From contig CM055312.2 in the NCBI GenBank assembly GCA_029255685.2, positions 15,958,649-16,022,648 of the forward strand: a stretch of 64,000 nt of DNA. The letters are read 5' to 3'. Shown piece by piece: positions 56,318-64,000 of this stretch. The DNA comes from Silene conica. Its lineage: Eukaryota > Streptophyta > Magnoliopsida > Caryophyllales > Caryophyllaceae. Positions within the stretch are counted from its first letter, which is position 1. Every line of letters starts with the position of its first letter. The notes under the pieces were generated by a model. The model saw nothing but the letters and a program-made list of their open reading frames with translations, had not been told where the DNA came from and searched no databases. Both the position numbers and the translations under genes were made by a program.

Positions 56318-57537
56318 TGACACCCGTCGTTGAGGGGTGTCAAAGATTAGATTTATAAAACCTCAGCTTAAACTAGATAGGATAAGTCAAGGGTCGAACT
56401 ACAAGGAGACAAGGTTAATTATGTTTGCGAATTTAAAGTCTATTGCAAGTCACCAAAAAGGGGGGGGGGGTTGATTTAAGATTTGAACTAACAACTAAGA
56501 GAGCAAAAATAAACAAGAGAATAAGGTAAAAAGGAGATTAGGAACTTCGGTTCCCCATGGTTAAAACAAGTCAATGAAAGGTAAAATAACCAAATAACAC
56601 AATCCCAAGGAATAAAGAATAAACCTTTAAGTCAATATTCTACCCAATCCTTACGGTCTTAGGGTTCCTAGAAAAGCACTAAACTTTCGTTCATAGAGCA
56701 ATCCCAAAGTTGTCGTTAAACCAATCCTAATAATCTTTCAATCTTAAGGATTAGTTCACCAACAACAATGGGGGATTGGTAATTCAATCATTAAACTATC
56801 AAAATCAAATCTTTACCATGGTTCCCCTAATTCCTAATCACAAGAATTAGCTACGCATCATTTTAACTATGAAATTAACAATAACAAGAACTAAGAACAT
56901 CAAAGGAATCAACATAATTAAAGATGACAATAAAAGGGAAAACATGTATTGTTAATAATAATAAGGTGAACAACAAGATTAATTGAAAGGGAAAGATTAA
57001 TTGTAGCAACCTTACAAGCTTAATTGGAATTCAAGAACAAAAGATGAAAACTTGATAAATCTCTCTAAACTATGGAGTTTTCTCCAATCTGGACTGCTTA
57101 ACCTAATTTTAGATTTTAGGCGTCCTTAAATAAGTTCTCATTACAAGATAAAACGAGTAAAACACGAAATAAAAGTCGCGGACACGGTCGCTGGGTCGGT
57201 CGACTTCTTCTGCTATTGTCGGGCTTTCTGGATTCTGGGCTTTGGTCGGTCGACCTCTTTAGTGGGTCGGTCGACCCTTTCCTGTATGTTTCAGCGTAAA
57301 TTTGGCCCGTAAACAACACTTGACTATGAATCCGGATCCTTGCTCCGCGTAATTACTCAAAACAGCTTCCGGAGGACGATTAAAGTTCAGTTTTGCCCAC
57401 TTCCGCGTATTCCTACATTTAAAACATAGAAATGCCAAAGTAAACCGTTTCGGGAGAAATAACAACTAAAAGTCCCGAAAATATAAGAAAATATGTGCCT
57501 AAAGAATAAATAAAAAGCATAAAATAGGCACGTATCA
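56318..57537 (-). repeat. E 5' LTR
   Basis: 1220 bp, ends TGACACCC and CGTATCA (+ strand). In element orientation a TATA-like TTATTTAAGG lies at about 57124-57132, and the LTR ends in a perfect 8-bp hairpin TGACACCC/GGGTGTCA with a 9-base loop. A poly-G run is at 56459-56470. Confidence 0.93.
57194..57276. repeat. GGTCGRYCGACC units in E 5' LTR
   Basis: A singleton 57194-57205 (last base T) and a perfect pair 57244-57255 and 57265-57276. The singleton corresponds to a full pair in the other LTR (32882-32914), so about one repeat period has been lost here. Confidence 0.9.
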
Positions 57538-59109
57538 CCCCTATGCCTCTAGCAATGGTATGCCCATCATCTTCTTCTTCATCTTTTCTTCCTACTGTTC
57601 CTTATTCGACTTTTAGGTTTTATGATGAATTTATGCAAGTAGGATTCCCGAAAAAATCCGAATTAGACAAATTTGAGAAAGTGTCGAAAAAGGGGTGGGA
57701 AACTACTAGATGGGCGGACCCGGTGGCAATGCGGGAAATGGGGATAGAACAGGATGTTAGGACCCTTTGTGAAACCTTAGGAATCCAAGCATTCTATGAG
57801 TCCAATGAGTACACTTTTGTCGGGCTCACTAGTGAGTTCCTCGCTACGTGGAAGTCCGACTTGCATGCCCCCACCCCCTATTGCTCGTTCCAACTTAGGG
57901 GGACTTGACATAATTTGACCATTCCCCAATTTTGTGCGTTACTTGGTTTGCCAACCGTGTTAGAAGGGAGTCATAAGCCTTCAAAGGGGGCGCCTATAGA
58001 GAGATACGGGAGCAATTATGGAAGAAATTGACTTGCCGTCACCAGAATTTTTCGGCGGGAAAAGAGTATAATCGGAGTTTGAGGAACCCGACAATCCGGT
58101 ACTTTGCTAGGATCCTCTCCAACTCCCGTTTCCCCTCAAAAGAGACCCATTATAATGTAGGCGCCCTAACCCTTGAGCTTCTCCACCAAGCTCTTTACCG
58201 CACTCATGCTCGAATTGACTTACCCTCGGCTTTAGCAAGCCACTTTGCAAAGATTGCGGATTCACCTCCGGTGAACATTGCTTGTGGGGGGTAGTAACCA
58301 TGATAGCTCGCGCACTTAACCATGACCTTTCGGACCTTCCCCGTTTTTGTGATAATAATATGTTGAGTGGGGCTTATCTTCGGATGTTGTTTAAAGACAA
58401 CAACCTTCACCTTTGTCACATAACGGACTATAGGGCTATGGTGGTGCCTAACACCGCTTGGACTTCCATTTCTGACCAAACTAATTGGGGGATGCCACTT
58501 CGATCGGGGGAGTACAGGAGAAGGTTTAAGGATGACAAGGATCATCATGGGTATTGGGATATTACCTTTTATGCCATTGGGGAGGATGTGATACAATATC
58601 ACACCGACCCCGATTCTGAGGATGAGGCTCGTGCTCCAAAACCCAAGCCCACTACCCAAGACCAAGGTGCCGGGAGTTCCTCCCAAGGGCACCAATGCTT
58701 CATGGATGACCATATCTTCCGATCCCAGTGGGACGACATGTACCAAAGGTCCCAAAACATTGAAACTTTGGCCAAACAAGCTTATGACACCGCTCACCTT
58801 GCCCATGGAGCGGCCTTGCATGCCAAAAACATTGGCTTGGCTAATCAGGAGCTCATTCGGGCGGGGGTTCGTAGGCAAGAGGACTTAGAGGACCAAATGA
58901 GACGAATGCAAATCGACTATCTTAACCCCATGTTCACCAATTCCACGGGGTATGCGCCTTCGGGTTATAACCCACACCAACCCACCTACATGCCACCTCC
59001 GGATTTCGACCCGTACCATCCGGTACATTACCCACCCTATCTGGAGGGGCCGTTCTACCCCTATCCCTATGACCCTTCTCATTACCCCCCTTACCCACCT
59101 CCTTCTTGA
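57538..59109 (+). pseudogene. G1 ORF3: Athila ORF-1-like protein in the env position, broken
   Basis: Continues from 32006. The first frame encodes a Ser-rich start, YDEFMQVGFPKKSELDKF and a region ending FQLRGT, then TGA at 57906-57908 where the family continues with a PQFCALLGLP-like motif. At least two frame changes follow (about 57980-58030 and 58250-58285) before a last open frame (58282-59109) whose end is rich in Pro and Tyr (HYPPYLEGPFYPYPYDPS). The layout parallels E ORF3. It resembles the Athila ORF-1 family of unknown function; no signal peptide or membrane anchor seen. Confidence 0.75.
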
Positions 59110-61491
59110 GGTCTACTTTAGTTCGGGGAGGATGCTAGGTGTTGTAGATAGTGGAGACTTAGTGTGGGGAGGTTGCTTCCGTGGTAGTCGTTGTTTGCAT
59201 TTTCCTATTGTCTTCTCTTGCCTATTAATAAGCTTGTTGGTCATTTGTTTGGTGTTTATATCTTTGCCTTGTCGTCGTTGTGTTGGTGTTTTTGTCTTGA
59301 TAATTCGATATTTGATGATTTATCTTGGAATTCTTGAAGTTGTTTTAATGTGGTTTATTTGCTTTGAGTTGTAGGTTGGTGATGCCATTCTCCGGGTGAT
59401 GTGATTACACCCCTTTGGGAGATGGCCATGTTGTTCTCATTTTGAAAATCCAAATTGCTCCATTTCCTCCTTAAATCCAAACTATTTTATTTTCTTCGTT
59501 TTGTTCTAACCTTAGTTTTTAATTAGTTTTTCCTAGTTTATCTTAATTAGTTTTTTTTTTCTTTTGTTGTTTTATTTTCCTTTGCCTCCTCCTTATTCCT
59601 TGTCCATATAGTGAGTATAATGGGGAGGCTCGAAAAAAAAAGCAAAAACATGTTTTTCCTTTTCAAAAATCGAAAATACCAAAAATATTTTGCTTATTTT
59701 TGTATTTCTCTTCCATGCACTTGTCTCATCGAGGACGATGAGATTTTAGTGTGGGGAGGGGAACTATATTCTTCATATATATTTCTTTTTGAGAAAATCT
59801 TAGAAAATACAAAAAAATTTGAAAAAATTGAAAAATCCAAAAATATTGCATTGTATATATTTTGCGTTTTGTTTGTCCTAACCATGTTCATAGGTCGCGC
59901 ACAAGAATGCATCGGAGAAGAAGTTGGTAAAATTCCCCTTAATCTTTCTTCTTGTTATTCCCTTTTCATTTTTCATATTTATTTATGGAGGAGGATGGGA
60001 TTATGTGATGATGGGTGTTCCCTTGGGGAACCGTTTTGGACTTGGTTGTGTGCAATCCATGTGTTGGTAGGATGTTTGCATTTAGTTTAGAGTAGGCATT
60101 TAGTTTTATAGTTGCATATGCATTGTAACATGTAAATACGTAGTTTGCATTCATGGCATGTAGTTCCTTTTAGTGTTTTTGTTTTTGAAAATCCCTAAGC
60201 GAGAATTATGTCAAAAATACCTAGGCCTATACAAATTTTCTTTCGGCTTGTAACTTTGTTTATCTAGAATAGTTTTGAATCACCCTATTTAGTGCCCCTC
60301 TAGTATCTTTCATGACATTTTCCATTTCTAAGTCAAAGGTTTGCATGTGAGTCACCTTGTTCAACCCCATTTTATTAAGGAGTGTCGATTAGGTGGTCTT
60401 GGTGACCTTGTTAGGCTAGGTTGGATGGCAGTTCCTAAGAAGTTTTTGATATTTTTTATGCTCAATTCACTTATTTTTGTTTTGGAAATCTTGATTTTGA
60501 AAAAAAAAAAAGAAAAAAGAAAAAAGAAAGAAACCTCTAAAAAAATGTGTGTTTGAATAAAGTCTTTTGGTTTGGATGAAGGCTAACACTTCGATGTGCT
60601 TTGGGGGGAAATGCCAAAACCATGGTTTCCCGCTTGGTCGTGAATTCGACCTCCCCGAAGACAGAGTGAATGTCTCCCGACAAGCTAACATCTAGAGTTT
60701 AACCGGTTGCCTAATAAGCGATTGGCGAAAACAAAGGGTGTTAACACGCGTGGGACAAGCCCTATCCGAACCATTTGAGAGAAAAAACAAAAGAAAAAAG
60801 AAAGAAAAATATATAATAAGAGGTAAAATTTTGAGTTTTTCTAACCTTTATAAAATGAGTTGAGCATTTTACTTCAAAAATCTTTTTACTTTTGCGATCT
60901 CCTCTAGACGAACTTGGAACGAACCATGACTCTTGCTTGACAAGAGTATAGACCGTCTAATTTTTCACTTCTAAGCATATTGGGGATTCCCTTCCATTTT
61001 CATCCGATCGCCTTTGACAAAGTAGTTGGAAGATGCATTTGAAAGTAGCCTAGACTTGCACTATTTTAGGGGGTGATTTGTAGCTATCCTTGTAAACCTA
61101 GTCACTTGTCGAATTTGTATTTGTAAGGAATATGTGTTTTTGTTTGATTTTCCACTAGGTAGTGACCGCCACCTTGATGAGGAAGGTGGCATTTCCTTTT
61201 GACCGGTGCATCCTATTTCTACCTTGTGTTTGAGCTTAGGATGCATCACAATTTTGTGCAAGACCCTACTTGCCTTGCGAGTCGTGCTTTACCTCATGAG
61301 CATGATTACGTGAGTTGAAGGGGCGTTGAGTGCGCTAATACTCATGTGGCTGGTTATTTTAGTAGAATTAGGTCCTTTTTAGTAGTTTCCTTTTTGTTTG
61401 CTTCGTTCTAGTTTTTCCTTTCTTGTGCCCTTTTTCTTGACTTAGACTTGTGCTTACTCGAGGACGAGTAAGGGTTTAGTGTGGGGAGATT
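59110..61491 (+). other. G1 3' untranslated region with repeated PPT-like modules
   Basis: No credible ORF. Three tracts of the type TTAGTGTGGGGAG: about 59159-59171; 59743-59761, after a TCTCATCG/CGATGAGA hairpin; and 61476-61490, after a CTTACTCG/CGAGTAAG hairpin. The last abuts the LTR and is the PPT. A-rich and purine tracts occur at 60498-60545 and 60780-60815. Confidence 0.75.
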
Positions 61492-61684
61492 TGATAACTA
61501 CGTTATCGACCCTATTTTCATCACTATTTCCCTTCACTTTGTCTAGCTATTATGTCGGTTTTTTCGTTTTTATCCTCATTTTAGCCTCAAATATCGTTGC
61601 ATGCTATTTTCATGTGCTTTCTATGTTTTTATAGCATTGTCACGTTATTCTAGGTAATTTGGGGACTTAACAGAAGTGTCGGGG
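61492..61684 (+). repeat. G1 3' LTR, first part
   Basis: Starts TGATAAC directly after the PPT; GATAAC/GTTATC form a small inverted repeat at the very start. Interrupted by solo LTR F. Confidence 0.8.
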
Positions 61685-62674
61685 TGTGGGGAATTAAGCA
61701 TGTATTCGCCCTAAAACATGAAGGATTATAACGAATTTTACAGTTGCGAATTATGGTCATAAGATAATTAAAACATGAAAAAGAATACAACCTTTGGTCC
61801 TTGTGCTAAAGGCCTAAGAACAGGAATTAAAGCAAATTCCCTCCTATAACTTGCACCCAAGACTTGATTGAGACGATGTCGCGTGTGCTAGAAATACTCT
61901 CCAATTGCCTTGCAATATGGGGAAGCTTTTGTGAGTTTTGATGTGAGATCTGAGTTTTGGGAAAAGAATGTTCTCAAAACCCTAATTATGAGAATTGTAA
62001 TTTTAACAGTTGTTGACAAAAGGAGAATAACTCTCCTTTTGTAACCTCTCGGTCGACCGAACGTGTTTAGGGTAAGGGTGGGCTTTTTCCACTCTTACCT
62101 TATTCCCTTGCGTGATTCGACCCGTTTTGCTAAATATTATTCGCGGGTATTTATTATAAATCGCACACATGTTATCAGATATTAATACAGTCAATGTATT
62201 AATAATGGTCTGATAAAATTACGATATTGTATAATTTAGTCAAATTAATATAATTGTTTATATTAATACGCAAATTCAATATTTAATTAAATATAACCGT
62301 TTATATTTAATTTTACGAATTAATCATGTAATCCGTATTAGCTAAAATTATTTAATCCGTATTAAATAATAATCTCATCATCTCATTGACTAATTTAATA
62401 GTCAATACCTCTGACTAACTGTTTAGTCGTATCCGGCATAAATGTGACTGTATTTTCATACCTTCACATCTCTCAAACGTGTCCTATAGGTGTGACGTAT
62501 AGGGACCAGTTGATCACCGCCATCCGTATGACAATAACGTCAACCTTATCTAGCAAGCCAACCGTTATTGATAAACGTGGATCAACTGATAATAATACTG
62601 AAGTATGCCCTTGTGATCCTTTTAAGAGATTTAGTAAGTCATTGTACTAACTGTCAAGGACACCAGCCCCAACA
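61685..62674 (-). mobile_element. F: solo LTR of the copia A/B/C family
   Basis: 990 bp with TGTGGGG and CCCCAACA ends (+ strand), flanked by CGGGG (61680-61684) and CGAGG (62675-62679), a target duplication with one mismatch. No internal region, so it arose by LTR-LTR recombination. It ends at the short terminus, like copia B. Confidence 0.88.
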
Positions 62675-62738
62675 CGAGGAGCTTACGAGTCGAGAAAACG
62701 AGTTTTAGAAGCATTCTGGGTGTATCTAGCTCGAAGCC

Positions 62739-62941
62739 GGGCGTAATTCAGGCTGTGGGGTGTTTCTACACCCGCCCAAAAATCAATCCCAGGCGTATTT
62801 CAGGCAGTCGGGTGTTGTAACACCTGACTGCCCAAGTTACACCCAAGAAGAATGAAGAAAAAGACAAAAAAGAGAAGTCGGGCGTAACTAGGCCCCATCC
62901 GGCGTAACCTGGACACGGCCGGCGTTCGCTACGCCGGATGG
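62739..62941 (+). repeat. G1 LTR palindrome modules upstream of TATA
   Basis: GGGTGT/ACACCC hairpin at 62758-62773; a GGTGTT-GT-AACACC palindrome with longer arms at 62805-62830; and a perfect 12-bp inverted repeat CCATCCGGCGTA (62895-62906) / TACGCCGGATGG (62930-62941). Counterparts lie at 31352-31582. Confidence 0.85.
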
Positions 62942-63003
62942 ACCTATTTTCTGGGTCTTTCGTGTCTTTTGAAATGGGCTTTCACCCCCTTTTGGGCCTT
63001 TTG

Positions 63004-63011
63004 TATATATA
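63004..63011 (+). promoter_or_regulatory. TATA box of G1 3' LTR
   Basis: TATATATA in GTATATATACTC, 63 bp after the last palindrome module. Confidence 0.6.
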
Positions 63012-64000
63012 CTCATTTTCATAATTTTGTAAAGTATCACAACATAACTTAAGCTTAGAATATCTTTATTATCTTACCTAATGATTTTTAGTAGTAAGGA
63101 GGAAGCAAGTTTTCTAGGGTTTGTGTTCTTGGGTGATTTGTTCATCCATTTTCCGATCAACATTGTTCATGTTATTTTGGGTATTGCAATCTTTCCTTTA
63201 ATCTTTCTTTTAATCTTATTTAGTTATTTACTTCATCTCATTTTACTCTTTTCATATCATATCTCTTACTTGCTAGTTTACTCATCAAACTTAGAAATTG
63301 TTGCTTGATCGTATGTTATTTGCTTCCACAATCATCAAAATCATGTTTACTATCATTAGATCGTATTTATTTATTAGTCTCGAAACCCTAGATATGAGTA
63401 GTGAGTAGACCCTCTTCTAGGGGGTGGTTTGACCTAAAGCATGTTAACTTCTTGAAGTGGTTGTTATGTTTGGTTGAAAAAGGGGAAGGGTTTGAGGTTT
63501 ACCAAGGGGTTTGACTTGATTAATGTTTGACTTTGGGATTTTGAATTGGGAGACTCTTTGACCCTTGACCATCAATGAGAATTGATTAGGTTTAGGAGTT
63601 GAACACCCTTGTTAGACTACTTGTCGACCTAGTTTGAACCCGAGAGGGGGAATTTGGGTTGGGCACCCTTGGTATTCGGTTAGAAATCGACCCTCGAGAG
63701 AGGGAGTGGGAAGACCGGGATTTGACTTGTTTTGACCCTTCGGCCTAGGAAAGAGGTGGTTGGGGTTTGGCCAACTTTAGTCGTCTTGACCCTAGAGACT
63801 GGAGGAGTCCAACCCATGAACCCGAGAGGGGTATGGTTAGGCAATACTAGTGTCTAATAGTGAGCCCGAGAGGGAGTCTTTGTACGAATTAGAGGCATCT
63901 CCACTCAAACCCGTCACCTAAAGCAACCGAACGAGTCGCCATTAAGGGAAGTCACATGTGAAATCGTTGAATCACCTCCTAGTCCTTTCTTAATTTGAGT

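Larger units (their letters stand above)
32007..57537 (-). mobile_element. Gypsy E: Athila-type element with copia C and CACTA insertions
   Basis: Minus-strand element with LTRs at 56318-57537 (5') and 32007-33012 plus 41572-41805 (3', split by copia C). Target duplication CCCCT at 32002-32006 and 57538-57542. It has a tRNA-Asp type primer site, an intact gag-pol ORF, a broken third ORF and a PPT. The LTRs differ by more than twenty substitutions and small indels by eye, so E is older than B, D and G2. Copia C and the CACTA came later. Confidence 0.93.
1..64000 (+). mobile_element. G1: Athila-like Ty3/gypsy retrotransposon hosting all other insertions
   Basis: Pieces of one gypsy element occur in order on the + strand and join in frame when each insertion and one target-duplication copy are removed: gag knuckle (to 640), gag-protease (9205-10453), protease-RT-RNase H (18549-20418), RNase H-integrase (29575-30981), third ORF (31980-32006, 57538-59109), 3' UTR, PPT (to 61491), 3' LTR (from 61492). 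The protease has the DLGAS motif and the third ORF sits after integrase, as in Athila-type elements. The coding pieces carry several stops, frameshifts and a changed RT catalytic residue, so G1 is dead and older than its passengers. The 5' LTR and gag N-terminus are left of the window; the 3' LTR end is probably right of it. Confidence 0.85.
62675..64000 (+). repeat. G1 3' LTR, second part (incomplete)
   Basis: Palindrome modules (62739-62941) precede a TATA box at 63004-63011. Downstream is non-coding, with several copies of CCCGAGAGGG between about 63640 and 63880. No clear LTR end is seen before the window stops. Confidence 0.7.

Noticed and set aside
62049..62063. TCGGTCGACCGA palindrome in solo LTR F as another GGTCGRYCGACC site
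   Set aside because: Only 10 of 12 positions match, it is single, and the same place in copia C reads TTCGGCCGAA; more likely a private change in an existing short palindrome.

Overview
The window is repeat-dense nuclear DNA of a flowering plant, most likely a eudicot. It contains Athila-type Ty3/gypsy and Ty1/copia elements, a CACTA transposon, a Stowaway-type MITE and a Mutator-like foldback element, with tRNA-iMet and tRNA-Asp type primer sites. I see no intact host gene, tRNA or rRNA. Species cannot be told from sequence alone.

The whole window appears to be one old Athila-like gypsy element (here 'G1', + strand) swollen by nested insertions. G1 exons resume in frame across three of the four large insertions: gag at 447-640, gag-protease at 9205-10453, protease-RT-RNase H at 18549-20418, RNase H-integrase at 29575-30981, a third ORF at 31980-32006 plus 57538-59109, then 3' UTR, PPT and 3' LTR (from 61492, running off the window). 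Its 5' LTR lies to the left of the window. Insertions into G1, most with an exact 5-bp target duplication: copia A (LTR fragment, 1-~450), copia B (641-9204, intact ORF, ACTCC), gypsy G2 (10454-18548, gag-protease only, CAAGG), copia D (20419-29574, intact ORF, GGATC), gypsy E (32007-57537, intact gag-pol, CCCCT), and solo copia LTR F (61685-62674, CGGGG/CGAGG). Inside E sit copia C (33013-41566, AATTT, decayed, in the E LTR) and a CACTA element (45121-50238, AAA). The CACTA carries captured host exons (a stomatin-like gene among them), a Stowaway MITE (47783-48039) and a MULE-like foldback element (48338-49481).

The main unexplained signal is a dispersed palindromic 12-mer, GGTCG-RY-CGACC. 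It occurs about 47 times perfectly, almost always as two copies exactly 21 bp apart (12 bp motif, 9 bp spacer). It is found in four elements of two superfamilies (G2, E, copia B, copia C): in LTRs upstream of the TATA box, in leaders, in 3' non-coding DNA, ahead of the third ORF, and inside gag-pol reading frames, where it is read as paired Gly-Arg-Pro-Thr. G1 and D lack it, but G1 has its own palindrome set (GGTGTT-RY-AACACC and CCGGCGTA arms), present both in its LTR upstream of the TATA box and again just upstream of its third ORF, as if a U3 enhancer/promoter had been duplicated internally.

Other notable points: the copia A/B/C/F family has two polypurine tracts 74 bp apart, and target duplications show both have been used to define LTR ends; all three gypsy elements repeat a hairpin-plus-PPT-like module in their 3' UTRs; G2 looks like a recently moved non-autonomous relative of E, sharing primer site, PPT and LTR ends.
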